From contig JAFMIU010000021.1 of assembly GCA_017853835.1 (NCBI GenBank), forward strand, positions 1 through 43,448: DNA of 43,448 bases, given 5' to 3'. Below, piece by piece: positions 25,936-34,035 of this stretch (the stretch's first letter is position 1; the number at the start of each line of letters is the position of its first letter). The translations under genes were made by a program, and so were the position numbers. Origin of the DNA: Pirellulales bacterium. GTDB lineage: Bacteria > Planctomycetota > Planctomycetia > Pirellulales > UBA1268. The notes below the pieces were generated by a model, which searched no databases, had not been told where the DNA came from, and saw only the letters and a list, made by a program, of their open reading frames with translations.

Positions 25936-26451
25936 GTGACGGCGACACCCCCCACCGGCAACAGCCTCGGCATCCACGTTCGTTGGATGATTCGACGGGA
26001 CATGCTGGAAGTGAGTGCGATCGAGCAGGAGGCTTTCGAGTTTCCGTGGTCGGAAGAGGACTTCACGCGGTGCCTCCGTCAGCGGAACTGCATCGGCATG
26101 GTCGCTGAGATCGCCGATTCCGTGGTGGCCTTCATGATCTACGAACTCCATCGCTCGCGGCTCCACATCCTCAACTTCGCCGTGCTGCGGTCGCACCGTC
26201 GCCTCGGCATCGGCACCCACATGATGGAGAAGCTGGTCGGCAAGCTGACGCCCGATCGTCGCGGGCTGATCGCCCTCGAGGTGCGAGAGACTAACCTCGC
26301 GGCCCAGCTGTTTTTCCGCTCGCTCGGATTCCGCGCGACGGCGGTGCTCAAGGACTTCTATCAGGACACGACGGAAGACGCCTACATGATGCAGTACGCG
26401 CTTCCGGCGGCTGCCGAAGCGATGCCGATGCCGCAACGCCGCGCCGCCTGA
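25936..26451 (+). CDS. rimI: Ribosomal protein alanine N-acetyltransferase RimI-like
   Basis: A 171-residue GNAT-family acetyltransferase of the RimI type, which acetylates the N-terminal alanine of ribosomal protein bS18 in E. coli. Motifs are IEQEAFEFPWSEEDFTRCL (typical RimI start), the acetyl-CoA binding motif VLRSHRRLGIGTHMMEKLV and LEVRETNLAAQLFFRSLGF. The C-terminal EDAYMMQY contains the expected tyrosine region. It starts with GTG at 25936, with GGAG nine bases upstream. Many planctomycetes carry such a gene, but other GNAT substrates cannot be excluded. It is convergent with the ATP-grasp gene, 16 bases away. Confidence 0.88.
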   Translation: MTATPPTGNSLGIHVRWMIRRDMLEVSAIEQEAFEFPWSEEDFTRCLRQRNCIGMVAEIADSVVAFMIYELHRSRLHILNFAVLRSHRRLGIGTHMMEKLVGKLTPDRRGLIALEVRETNLAAQLFFRSLGFRATAVLKDFYQDTTEDAYMMQYALPAAAEAMPMPQRRAA

Positions 26452-26467
26452 TTCGAGCCTCCATCGC

Positions 26468-27691
26468 TCAGGCGAGTGGGCTTCCTGCGGGTGCGGCGAT
26501 GAGCATGCCACGGATCGCTCTGGCCCGGTGGCCGAGGGCGCGCACCGTGGCTGCCGCCGATCGGCCGCGGGCAAACACGGTCACGAGCGGGCTTCCGGCT
26601 CGCAACGGCTCGTCGTCGGCGGGAATGTCGGCGATCGCGGGCATGCCGTCGTGATTCGACCACCGGGCCGCACAGGCCTCGAGTTCTTCGGGCATGACGG
26701 GAACGATGGGCCTGTCGCGTGGCACGAAGACAATCGCCTTCGCCCACCACGCATCGTGTGATGGACCACACATCGGTGGCGATCCGTGGCCAAAGGCCGC
26801 GAGGTGGGCGGCCGCCATCGACCAGCCGCATCGCCGCTCGATGAGCTCCATCGATGCGGTGGGGCGGGGATTCACCTCCACGACATGCACCGTGCCGCCG
26901 GCATCGATGACGGCATCGACGCCGAAGACCCCCACGAGGCCGAGCCCGTTCGCCACGGCCCGTCCGGCGGCGGCAAACCCCGTGGCGATCGACGGCGACA
27001 GCCGATCGATCGGCACATCGAGCGACCCGCAGTAGGCGAAGCCATCGGTGCCGCACCACGGTCGCCCGAGGAACTGGCGGCTCGCCGCCACCATCGTGCT
27101 CGAGCCCGCGTGGGCAACGAAGGCCGCAGACCACGAGTGGCCTGCCACGCGACGCTGCCACACGCGAGATGCCTCGATCTGGCCGGAGGGGCCGAACCAG
27201 GGGCGAATGCCGCGGCCCCCCGCGCTGGCGAGCGGCTTTTCGAGGTAGGTCCCATCGCGAGGCACGTCTGCTGGGCTGGTGACGGTGTGGGGAAAGGCGA
27301 TGCCGGCGTCACGGAGCACCGCGGCGAGAACGGCTGGATCACGCACGCGGCGAACGGCGCCGGGGGCGATGCCGGCGAGCGGCCGGGCGGTCTCGATGGC
27401 CGCGAGTATCTCGGGATGATTCTCGAGTGCGCCGGTGTAGACGCAGGGGGCCGCGGGAAACGCCTCGATGGCCGCGGGAATGTCGCGAGGGTAGTCCCGC
27501 GCGCCGCCGAGTCGAATCACGCTCGTGGCCGCCGCGCGGCAGTCACGGTCGGCAAACAGGTCGGCGGCATGCACGCACCATCCGAGACGCGAGGCCGATT
27601 CCGCGAATCCACGGGCGCTGGCCCCGACGACGACCAGATGCCGACGGCCATCGGACGAGGCGATCGGAATGGCGGGAGGAGTCAGGGGCAT
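26468..27691 (-). CDS. ATP-grasp domain protein linked to C1 genes
   Basis: A 407-residue protein with an ATP-grasp fold. The N-terminal part has LVVVGASARGFAESASRLGW, a Rossmann-like opening. The ATP-grasp core includes YLEKPLASAGGRGIRPW (lysine and glycine-rich loop) and the metal-binding end VFGVDAVID and VHVVEVNPRPTASMEL. ATP-grasp enzymes join a carboxylate to an amine or thiol. It diverges from fae with 99 bases between the starts; AAGGAG lies six bases before its ATG. ATP-grasp genes of this general kind recur in H4MPT-linked C1 gene sets of methylotrophs and planctomycetes, from memory. A step in making or modifying the pterin cofactor is therefore the likely role, by inference from context. 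Confidence 0.78.
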   Translation of the reverse strand: MPLTPPAIPIASSDGRRHLVVVGASARGFAESASRLGWCVHAADLFADRDCRAAATSVIRLGGARDYPRDIPAAIEAFPAAPCVYTGALENHPEILAAIETARPLAGIAPGAVRRVRDPAVLAAVLRDAGIAFPHTVTSPADVPRDGTYLEKPLASAGGRGIRPWFGPSGQIEASRVWQRRVAGHSWSAAFVAHAGSSTMVAASRQFLGRPWCGTDGFAYCGSLDVPIDRLSPSIATGFAAAGRAVANGLGLVGVFGVDAVIDAGGTVHVVEVNPRPTASMELIERRCGWSMAAAHLAAFGHGSPPMCGPSHDAWWAKAIVFVPRDRPIVPVMPEELEACAARWSNHDGMPAIADIPADDEPLRAGSPLVTVFARGRSAAATVRALGHRARAIRGMLIAAPAGSPLA

Positions 27692-27700
27692 CGCCGCTCC

Positions 27701-27729
27701 TTGGTCGGGATCCGGCAACATGGTATCCT
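27701..27729 (+). promoter_or_regulatory. Candidate promoter of fae
   Basis: TTGGTC (27701-27706), a 17-base spacer and TATCCT (27724-27729) lie 61 bases upstream of the fae start, within the divergent gap from the ATP-grasp gene. Both hexamers match four of six consensus bases. The following leader carries a T/C-rich stretch before the AGGAGAG ribosome-binding site. Confidence 0.45.
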
Positions 27730-27790
27730 GCCGGCTCGTTTTTCCTTTCGGAAGTGACCGAGCGATTCCTTTTTTCAGGAGAGTTGGCCC

Positions 27791-28288
27791 ATGTCGATGT
27801 TCGTCGGTGAAGCGCTGAGTGGCGAAGGCAACGAAATTGCCCACATCGATCTCTTGATCGGCAGCAAGGACGGCCCCGTGGGTGTGGCCTTTGCCAACGC
27901 GCTCGCGCGTCAGAGCGAGGGCCATTCGAACCTGCTGGCCGTGCTCACGCCGAATCTGGCCGTGAAGCCGTCGACCGTGATGATCACGAAGGTGACCATC
28001 AAGGGGGCGAAGCAGGCCGTGCAGATGTTCGGCCCCGCGCAGGCGGCGGTTGCCAAGGCCGTGGCCGACAGTGTGGCCGCCGGCGTGATCCCGAAGTCGG
28101 AAGCCGACGACCTGGTGATCGTGTGCGGCGTGTTCATCCATTGGCTCGCCGCCGACGACAAGAAGATCTACGACTACAACTATCAGGCGACGATGGACGC
28201 CATCGCCAACGCGATGACGGGCAAGCCGACCGCCGACGAGATGATCGCGGGCAAGGACAAGGCCGCTCATCCATTCCGCGGATTCTGA
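27791..28288 (+). CDS. fae: Formaldehyde-activating enzyme Fae
   Basis: Fae of 165 residues, which speeds the condensation of formaldehyde with tetrahydromethanopterin to methylene-H4MPT. It matches the family end to end: VGEALSGEGNEIAHIDLLIG (His18 corresponds to the catalytic histidine proposed in Fae), KPSTVMITKVTIKGAKQAV, MFGPAQAAVAKAVADSV and the ending AAHPFRGF. The ATG follows AGGAGAG. A 98-base gap with two strong hairpins separates it from mtdB. Together with mtdB and mch it gives three steps of the H4MPT-dependent formaldehyde oxidation pathway. Confidence 0.98.
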   Translation: MSMFVGEALSGEGNEIAHIDLLIGSKDGPVGVAFANALARQSEGHSNLLAVLTPNLAVKPSTVMITKVTIKGAKQAVQMFGPAQAAVAKAVADSVAAGVIPKSEADDLVIVCGVFIHWLAADDKKIYDYNYQATMDAIANAMTGKPTADEMIAGKDKAAHPFRGF

Positions 28289-28295
28289 TTCCACG

Positions 28296-28366
28296 GCCGC
28301 CGGGCCCCGTCGGGGCCCGGCGGCTTCGACCAGATCGATCGCGACGCCCGCCCATCCGGCGGGCGT
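28296..28366 (+). promoter_or_regulatory. Two strong hairpins between fae and mtdB
   Basis: GCCGCCGGGCCCC (28296-28308) pairs perfectly with GGGGCCCGGCGGC (28312-28324) around a three-base loop. A second stem, ACGCCCGCC (28344-28352) with GGCGGGCGT (28358-28366), follows 20 bases on. Neither is followed by a T-tract, so they are not classical terminators. They may stabilise the fae transcript or lower mtdB expression. Confidence 0.7.
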
Positions 28367-28386
28367 TCGTGTTGAAGGGGTGACGC

Positions 28387-29292
28387 ATGACGAAGAAAGT
28401 TCTCATCCAACTCGACGGTGACCCGCAGCCGAGCACGTTCGATGCGATCGTGGCGGTCGATGCCGGGGCCGACGTGCTGTTGCGGCATGGAGGCGTCACC
28501 GCCGACACGGTCGTGCCGCTGGTGCACGGCGGGATGTTCACCCGCGGTGGCGCCGATCTCGCATCGACTGCGATCTTCGTGGGTGGCTCCGATGTGGCGG
28601 CCGCCGAGGGGGTGGCCGCGCGGGTGAGGGCCACGTTCTTCGGTCCTGTTCGTGTGGGGGTGCTCGTCGATCCGTCGGGTGCCAACACCACTGCGGCGGC
28701 GGCCGTCGTGGCGGCCGGCCGCCATGTGCCGCTCGAGTCGGGAGCGGCCAGGCCATGCCGCGCCGTCGTGCTCGGGGGGACTGGCCCGGTGGGGCAGCGT
28801 GTCGCCCGCCTGCTGGCGGGCAAGGGGGCCCACGTGGTGGTCGTGTCACGCTCGCGCGATCGCGCTGAGTCCGTCGTGCGGCGCCTGATCGAAACACGAG
28901 GGGTGCCGGCGTCGTGTCTCGAGGCCGTGGAGCACCATGGAGGGTGTCTGGCCGGGTCGGCATTCGCAAGGGTGCTGGGTGAGGCGGATGTGATCGTGGC
29001 GGCAGGAGCCGCCGGGGCGGTGCTGCTCGACGCATCAGGCCGCCGTGCCGCCGCTGGCGTCAGGGTTCTCATCGACCTCAACGCGGTGCCGCCGTCGGGC
29101 ATCGAAGGGGTGTCGGTCGGCGACAAAGCCAAGGCCGACGGCGGGGCGGTGGTGTATGGAGCGATCGGTGTCGGCGGCACCAAGATGAAGATCCACAAGG
29201 CGGCCATCTCCGCGATCTTCGCCGACCCGCAGGCGTTTCTCGACGCCGAAGAACTTCTCGCCCTCGGCGAACGGCTCGAGTCTGGCGGCTGA
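28387..29292 (+). CDS. mtdB: Methylene-tetrahydromethanopterin dehydrogenase
   Basis: A 301-residue enzyme of the MtdB type, which oxidises methylene-H4MPT to methenyl-H4MPT with NAD(P)+. The N-terminal substrate domain has LDGDPQPSTFDAIVAVDAGAD and GGMFTRGGADLASTAIFVGG. The Rossmann domain has VVLGGTGPVGQRVARLLA and VVVSRSRDRAES. The ending GAIGVGGTKMKIHKAAI is typical of bacterial MtdB. AAGGGG lies a few bases before the ATG. It directly follows fae and precedes a convergent SDR gene. Mch, the next enzyme in the pathway, is encoded 6 kb away. Confidence 0.95.
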   Translation: MTKKVLIQLDGDPQPSTFDAIVAVDAGADVLLRHGGVTADTVVPLVHGGMFTRGGADLASTAIFVGGSDVAAAEGVAARVRATFFGPVRVGVLVDPSGANTTAAAAVVAAGRHVPLESGAARPCRAVVLGGTGPVGQRVARLLAGKGAHVVVVSRSRDRAESVVRRLIETRGVPASCLEAVEHHGGCLAGSAFARVLGEADVIVAAGAAGAVLLDASGRRAAAGVRVLIDLNAVPPSGIEGVSVGDKAKADGGAVVYGAIGVGGTKMKIHKAAISAIFADPQAFLDAEELLALGERLESGG

Positions 29293-29320
29293 TCGTTCGG
29301 CTGTCGTGCCGAGGTGGTGT

Positions 29321-30133
29321 TCAGCGCCGGGGGTCGGGCTGGTCGCGTCGGAGATGACGCGACGCGGCGGCGTCGATGAGCCAGGGTGCCAGCCGGGCCG
29401 CGATCGCATAGCCAACGGCCTGCCAGCCCGGTGTGACGTCGCGACGGCGCCGCTCCATCGCCCGGGTGATGCTCCGAGCGGCGCGGTCCGCCGGCATTCT
29501 GTGGCCGCGTGACCAGGGGGGCTTTTGCCCGGCGAGCAGCCCCTCCCAAAACTCCGATTCCGTCGGCCCAAGGTTGACGAGAAGCACGCCGATGCCGTCG
29601 TCGGCCAGTTCGGTTCGGAGCGTTCCTGCAAGCGAGCGGAGCGCGGCCTTCGCCGCGCAATACTCGCCATGAAGGGGCAGGGGATGAAGACCGAGGATCG
29701 AACCCACAAGCACGATCACAGGATCGTGTCCCGTCGCCAGCCACGGCAGGCATTCACGGACGAGTTCCGCCTGAGCCAGGAAGTCGAGGTCGAGAATCCT
29801 GGCGAAGGTGGCGGGGGCGAGATCGCAAAATCGCCCGATGGCGCCGCCGCCGGCCGCCGCCACCACGCCATCGATGCCGCCAAAGTGTTCGGCCGCCGTG
29901 GCCACGATCTGCTGTCGGGTGGGGGGATCGCAGATGTCACCGGCCAGGAAGGCCTCGGCATCACCGCGCTCGACGAGCGCCCGGAGCCGTTCGTCCCGTC
30001 GGGCCGTGACGAGCACCCGTGCGCCGCGCCGCGTGAGATCGGCTGCCACGGCACGGCCGACGCCCGATGAGCCTCCCGTGACGATGATGCGCTTGCCGCT
30101 GAGCTGTCGCGGTCCCTTCGCCATGGCCATCAT
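29321..30133 (-). CDS. Short-chain dehydrogenase/reductase
   Basis: An NAD(P)-dependent SDR of about 270 residues. The cofactor motif is IIVTGGSSGVGRAVA, followed by AAAGGGAIGRF where NNAG is usual. The catalytic region has VLVGSILG (Ser) and EYCAAKAAL (Tyr-x-x-x-Lys). The start is taken as 30133, where ATG overlaps the hflX stop as ATGA; two ATGs at 30130 and 30124 are also possible. It is the last gene of a leftward operon (FHA, rsgA, hflX, SDR). The substrate is not evident. It may be an operon passenger unrelated to the GTPases. Confidence 0.88.
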   Translation of the reverse strand: MMAMAKGPRQLSGKRIIVTGGSSGVGRAVAADLTRRGARVLVTARRDERLRALVERGDAEAFLAGDICDPPTRQQIVATAAEHFGGIDGVVAAAGGGAIGRFCDLAPATFARILDLDFLAQAELVRECLPWLATGHDPVIVLVGSILGLHPLPLHGEYCAAKAALRSLAGTLRTELADDGIGVLLVNLGPTESEFWEGLLAGQKPPWSRGHRMPADRAARSITRAMERRRRDVTPGWQAVGYAIAARLAPWLIDAAASRHLRRDQPDPRR

Positions 30134-31446
30134 CCCATTTCCGGAAGGGGCGACGCCGCCGGCTCCGCGTAGGCGTGAGGCCTCACCGTCGCCTCGTCGT
30201 CGGTGATGCGGCCGAGGAGGGATGCCGGGATGCGGCAGTGCACCACCACACGATCGTCGGTGAAGCGACGGGAAAGCACCTCGCCGTATTTTCCGAGCCA
30301 CGCGAGGAGTCGGCCGTTGCCTGGATCGGTCTCAACGTCGATGTCGCGAAAGCCCTTGCCAAGGCAGTCACTCACGGCCCTGGCGAGGTCGGGAAGGCCG
30401 GCACCCGAACGGGCCGAGATGGCGAGGGCGTGCGGGTAGCGGGCCAGCACCTGTTCCCGTGCCACACGTTCGGGGATCGCGTCGATCTTGTTGAGCACGA
30501 GGAGCGTGTCTTTCTCCTCGACACCGAGTTCTTCGAGCACTCCCCGCACCGCGGCGATCTGGTCGTCAACCTGCGGACTGGAGGCGTCGGCCACATGGAG
30601 CAGCAGGTCGGCCTGGCGCGTCTCCTCGAGCGTGGCCTTGAAACTGGCGATGAGGCGGTGGGGGAGGTCGCGGATGAAGCCGACGGTGTCGCTCAGCAGC
30701 ACCGGCCCCCAGCCTGGAAGCCGCCAGCGTCGGGTGCGGGTGTCGAGGGTGGCGAAGAGCTTGTCTTCCGCCAGCTCATCGGCGCCGGTGAGGGCATTGA
30801 GGAGCGTGCTCTTGCCGGCGTTGGTGTAGCCGACGAGCGACACGGTCATGCGATCATGCCGCGATGCCACCTGGCGCTCGCGCCGACCATGGATCGCCGC
30901 CAGTTCCGTCTTGAGGTCGTGGATCCGCTTCTCGACGAGGCGGCGGTCGACCTCGAGCTGCTTTTCGCCCGGGCCACGCATGCCGATGCCCATCTTGAGC
31001 CGCGAGAGGTGCGTCCACATCCGCTTCAGCCGGGGCAGGGAATACTCCAGCTGCGCCAGTTCCACCGCGAGCCGGGCTTCGTAGGTGCGGGCGCGGGCCG
31101 CGAAGATGTCGAGGATCACCTCCGATCGGTCGAGCACCTTCACCGAGAGAGCCTGCTCGAGGTTGCGGGTCTGGGCCGGTGAGAGATCGTTGTCGAAAAT
31201 CACGATGTCGGCGTCGTGATGGGCCACCAAGGCCTCGAGTTCCGTCACCTTGCCCTTGCCGAGGTAGGTCTTCTGATCCGGCCGATCGCGTCGCTGGGTG
31301 AGTTCGGCCATGACACGCGCCCCGGCCGTCGACGCGAGGCCCGCGAGTTCTGCGAGGGGCTGCTCCGGATCGACCGGGTTGTCGAGAAAGACGCCGACGA
31401 GGATCGCCCGCTCGCTCTGCACGCCCTTGCGATCGCGTTCCTTCAT
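30130..31446 (-). CDS. hflX: Ribosome-associated GTPase HflX
   Basis: HflX of 438 residues, a GTPase that splits stalled or hibernating ribosomes in bacteria. The N-terminal HflX domain has AELTQRRDRPDQKTYLGKGK and IVIFDNDLSPAQTRNLE. A helical hairpin follows (GIGMRGPGEKQLEVDRR). The G domain has G1 VGYTNAGKSTLLN, G3 LLSDTVGFIRDLP, G4 NKID and a conserved SARSGAG. Its ATG overlaps the rsgA stop as ATGA, with GGAG seven bases upstream, and its stop overlaps the SDR start. Two ribosome-acting GTPases in one tight operon suggest shared regulation. Confidence 0.97.
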   Translation of the reverse strand: MKERDRKGVQSERAILVGVFLDNPVDPEQPLAELAGLASTAGARVMAELTQRRDRPDQKTYLGKGKVTELEALVAHHDADIVIFDNDLSPAQTRNLEQALSVKVLDRSEVILDIFAARARTYEARLAVELAQLEYSLPRLKRMWTHLSRLKMGIGMRGPGEKQLEVDRRLVEKRIHDLKTELAAIHGRRERQVASRHDRMTVSLVGYTNAGKSTLLNALTGADELAEDKLFATLDTRTRRWRLPGWGPVLLSDTVGFIRDLPHRLIASFKATLEETRQADLLLHVADASSPQVDDQIAAVRGVLEELGVEEKDTLLVLNKIDAIPERVAREQVLARYPHALAISARSGAGLPDLARAVSDCLGKGFRDIDVETDPGNGRLLAWLGKYGEVLSRRFTDDRVVVHCRIPASLLGRITDDEATVRPHAYAEPAASPLPEMG

Positions 31447-32582
31447 TCGTCATCTCCGTCGGGTTCGTCGCCGGCGGCCAGTTGCCGGCAGCTCTCCCAT
31501 CGTCGCACATCGATCAGGCCGTCTGCCACCGCATCCTTCACGGCACAGCTCGATTCGTGGTCGTGCGTGCAGTCGGGGAAGCGGCAGAGATTGGCGATCG
31601 GCCGCAGGTCGCGAAACGCGCTCGGCACCTCGGCAGGCACGAGTTGCCACGGCTGAAACTGGCGAACCCCGGGCGTGTCCACGAACCACCCGCCGTGACC
31701 GTGGGGAAGAAGGCGGGCGGTGGTGGTGGTGTGGCGTCCCTTTTCATTGTCGCGGCTCACCTCGGCCACCTGCAGATCGAGGTCGGGAGCGAGCGCGTTG
31801 AGCAGTGAGGACTTGCCCACGCCGCTCTGGCCGACCACCGCGGTCACCCGGCCGGGCAGTTCCGCCCGCAGCCGGTCGATGCCCACGCCACTCACGGTCG
31901 AGCAGAGGATCACCGGGTAGCCCATGCGGGCATACACGCCCGCGAGCGGCACGAGCGAGGCGGTTGGCACCAGGTCGATCTTGTTGATGCAGATCACCGG
32001 ACGAATGTTCGATGCTTCCGCCGCCACGATGAGACGGTCGATCAGGCCCGGCTTGAGTGACGGAAGCGAGGCGCTGCCGACGATGACCAGCTGATCGACG
32101 TTGGCGACGATCACATGGCGACGGCCGCGGCTGTCGCGGCTGAGGGATGTGCGGCGTGGTTCGATCGACTGAATGGTGCCTTCGGGTCCCGCGTCGCGCA
32201 CCCGCACCCAGTCGCCCGCCGCGAGCGGATGCCGTTGGTCGGTGGCCACGGTCCGGAGCACCCGCCGCATGGTGCATCGCACGATCCGGCCGTCGGCGGC
32301 CTGGACATGGCTCTCGAGCCCGTGCACGTTGAGCACACGCCCGCGCCAGGCCGTGTCATCCGCCGGTTCGATGGCGAGGCCATCCGCCCGTTGGTTGGCG
32401 TCGGCGTGGGCGACGATCGTGCGCTTGCGGGTGAGATCCCCTTTTCCCGAAATCCGTTCGGAGGCGGCATGGTCGTCGATCGCCTGCGGGTCGCCTTCGA
32501 GGGCTCGCGTCAGATCCCCGCTGCGGCGGCGCGTCGAACGGTTCTTACGAAACTCGACACGGAACTTGCGGGGTTTGGCCAT
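31443..32582 (-). CDS. rsgA: Ribosome small-subunit maturation GTPase RsgA
   Basis: RsgA of 379 residues, a circularly permuted GTPase for late 30S maturation. The OB-fold is around VLNVHGLESHVQAADGRIV. The permuted G motifs follow in order: G4 NKIDLV, G1 VGQSGVGKSSLLNAL, G2 region KGRHTTTTARL and G3 FVDTPGVRQF. The C-terminal zinc motif is CRFPDCTHDHESSC. There is a basic, probably disordered N-terminal extension of about 75 residues. It starts 12 bases after the FHA gene and is overlapped by hflX (ATGA). Confidence 0.97.
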   Translation of the reverse strand: MAKPRKFRVEFRKNRSTRRRSGDLTRALEGDPQAIDDHAASERISGKGDLTRKRTIVAHADANQRADGLAIEPADDTAWRGRVLNVHGLESHVQAADGRIVRCTMRRVLRTVATDQRHPLAAGDWVRVRDAGPEGTIQSIEPRRTSLSRDSRGRRHVIVANVDQLVIVGSASLPSLKPGLIDRLIVAAEASNIRPVICINKIDLVPTASLVPLAGVYARMGYPVILCSTVSGVGIDRLRAELPGRVTAVVGQSGVGKSSLLNALAPDLDLQVAEVSRDNEKGRHTTTTARLLPHGHGGWFVDTPGVRQFQPWQLVPAEVPSAFRDLRPIANLCRFPDCTHDHESSCAVKDAVADGLIDVRRWESCRQLAAGDEPDGDDE

Positions 32583-32593
32583 GAAGCGTCGGG

Positions 32594-33037
32594 TCAGGTG
32601 CCGGGCCGAGGGGGCCTGCCAGACGGCGCTCCGGCGCTCCGGCGATGCTCCAGGCCGGCCGACTCCAGCAGCGATCGGCCGAAGATGGCTTCCGAGGTCG
32701 ACTTCTCGTCGGCCACCGGAATGGCACCCAGCTTCGACGGATCGTAGGAAATCTCGTAGGAGTGCTTCGCAATCGAGAGCTTGTCGCCCGGTTGGAGTCG
32801 CTGCTCGCTCACCCGAACCCCGTTGACCTTGGTGCCGTTGCTGCTGCGGAGATCCTTGATCGTCCAGTAGCCATCGACGAGCGAGAGTTCACAGTGCTGG
32901 CCAGACACGTTGGGAAAACGGAGCACGATGTCGACGCTTTCACGCCGTCCCACGACGAGGGTGGTTTTGAGGAGCGGGATCGGATCGCCGCCGCCCACCG
33001 GGAGAAGTTCGCCGTAGATTTGAGATTCACCGTTCAT
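32594..33037 (-). CDS. FHA domain protein
   Basis: A 147-residue protein that is mainly one forkhead-associated domain, which binds phosphothreonine peptides. Key motifs are VVGRRESVDIVL (GR), FPNVSGQHCELSLVDGYW (SxxH-like) and LRSSNGTKVNGVRV (NG). After the domain comes a tail of about 45 residues rich in Ala, Arg and Pro. The start at 33037 keeps the domain intact. It is the first gene of the leftward FHA-rsgA-hflX-SDR operon and diverges from rnpB; no protein kinase is nearby. Confidence 0.9.
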   Translation of the reverse strand: MNGESQIYGELLPVGGGDPIPLLKTTLVVGRRESVDIVLRFPNVSGQHCELSLVDGYWTIKDLRSSNGTKVNGVRVSEQRLQPGDKLSIAKHSYEISYDPSKLGAIPVADEKSTSEAIFGRSLLESAGLEHRRSAGAPSGRPPRPGT

Positions 33038-33158
33038 GGCTGCCGCATTGGAGAAATCGGCGGAAAACCCCGCCTTCTTTGGAGGGTACGGACGCGACGG
33101 AGGGTGGTCAAGGCGGCGGTCGGCTTCTGAAGGAGGTAGACTCCCTTCTGAAGCGATT

Positions 33159-33588
33159 GGAGCGGACCGGGTGATCGCCGGCCGTCGTTCGCGGGCCGGC
33201 CTGTTCGGCACCGAAACACGGCGGGAGGAAAGTCCGGGCTCCGCAGGACGCGATGGTGGGTAACGCCCACCGGCCGTGAGGTCAGGGACAGTGCCACAGA
33301 AAGCAAACCGCCGGCGGGGCTCGCTCCGCCGGTAAGGGTGAAACGGTGAGGTAAGAGCTCACCAGCAGGCCGGGTGACCGGTCTGGCTCGGTAAACCCCA
33401 TCGGGAGCAAGGCCAAGCAGGAAGAAGTTCGGCCGTCATCCTTCGGGGTGGCGACGGCGCGAGGCGGTCCGTCTCGCATCTGCTTCCGGGTCGGCTGCTC
33501 GAGGCTCCGGGCAACCGGAGCCCTAGAGAAATGGTCGCCGCCCGTCGCCCAGGCGACGGGGACAGAACCCGGCTTACAGGTCCGCTCC
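33159..33588 (+). ncRNA. rnpB: RNase P RNA, bacterial type A
   Basis: The catalytic RNA of RNase P, about 430 nt. Stem P1 is GGAGCGGACC (33159-33168) with GGTCCGCTCC (33579-33588), a perfect 10 bp. The conserved region GAGGAAAGTCCGGGCT is at 33225-33240, CACAGAAAG near 33295, and the universal 3' element GACAGAACCCGGCTTACAGG at 33561-33580. The length and extra helices fit the ancestral A type. The flanking 120 bases upstream showed no convincing promoter to me. The protein partner, rnpA, is at 41.8 kb. The 3' end overlaps the 3' end of the HicB-like gene on the other strand. Confidence 0.97.
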
Positions 33589-34035
33589 AGTCTGCTTCAC
33601 TTCGGATGCCACCAGATCGGCTCCGGCGAGATGCCGGTGTTCCTGGTCGTCGAGGAGTTTCATCAACTTCGAGATGCACAGGGTGTTGATGCTCACCCGC
33701 ATCTGCTCCGCCTCGCTCTTGAGGGTTTCGTGGAGCGACTTCGGCATCCGCACCGTGACCACCCGCTGAATCTCCCGTTGGGAGGCGCGGTCGCTCTGAC
33801 GGGAGCGGAGCCCGTCGAGCATCTCTCGAATCCGGGCGTATTGAGGCGAGCATTCGAACCGCATGAGGGAGTCGGCGTCGGAGAAGGTCCGGCGGACGAT
33901 GCCGTCCACGCCCAGCACCTCCCGAAAGAACACCACCCATTCAGGCTCCATGGCGAAGAGTCGCTCGGCGACCTCCAGAACCGCGGTGGCGGCGTGGCTC
34001 TCAGTCTGGGGGGCTGGGGCGGTCTTCGTCGACAT
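33574..34035 (-). CDS. HicB-like ribbon-helix-helix protein
   Basis: A 153-residue protein whose C-terminal half has an Arc/HicB-type ribbon-helix-helix region: REIQRVVTVRMPKSLHETLK and then EAEQMRVSINTLCISKLMKLLD (key stretch VSINTLCISKLMK). The N-terminal half (RLFAMEPEWVVFFREVLGV, DADSLMRFECSPQYARIREM) is a conserved planctomycete-type region that I cannot assign. HicB proteins are antitoxins, but no HicA toxin is adjacent, so it is more likely a stand-alone DNA-binding regulator. Its last codons and its TAA stop lie antisense to the 3' end of rnpB. GGAGGAGC lies just upstream of the ATG. Confidence 0.72.
   Translation of the reverse strand: MSTKTAPAPQTESHAATAVLEVAERLFAMEPEWVVFFREVLGVDGIVRRTFSDADSLMRFECSPQYARIREMLDGLRSRQSDRASQREIQRVVTVRMPKSLHETLKSEAEQMRVSINTLCISKLMKLLDDQEHRHLAGADLVASEVKQTGADL

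Noticed and set aside
33574..34035. HicAB toxin-antitoxin pair
   Set aside because: No HicA-like toxin frame is found on either side; only the HicB-like regulator is present.
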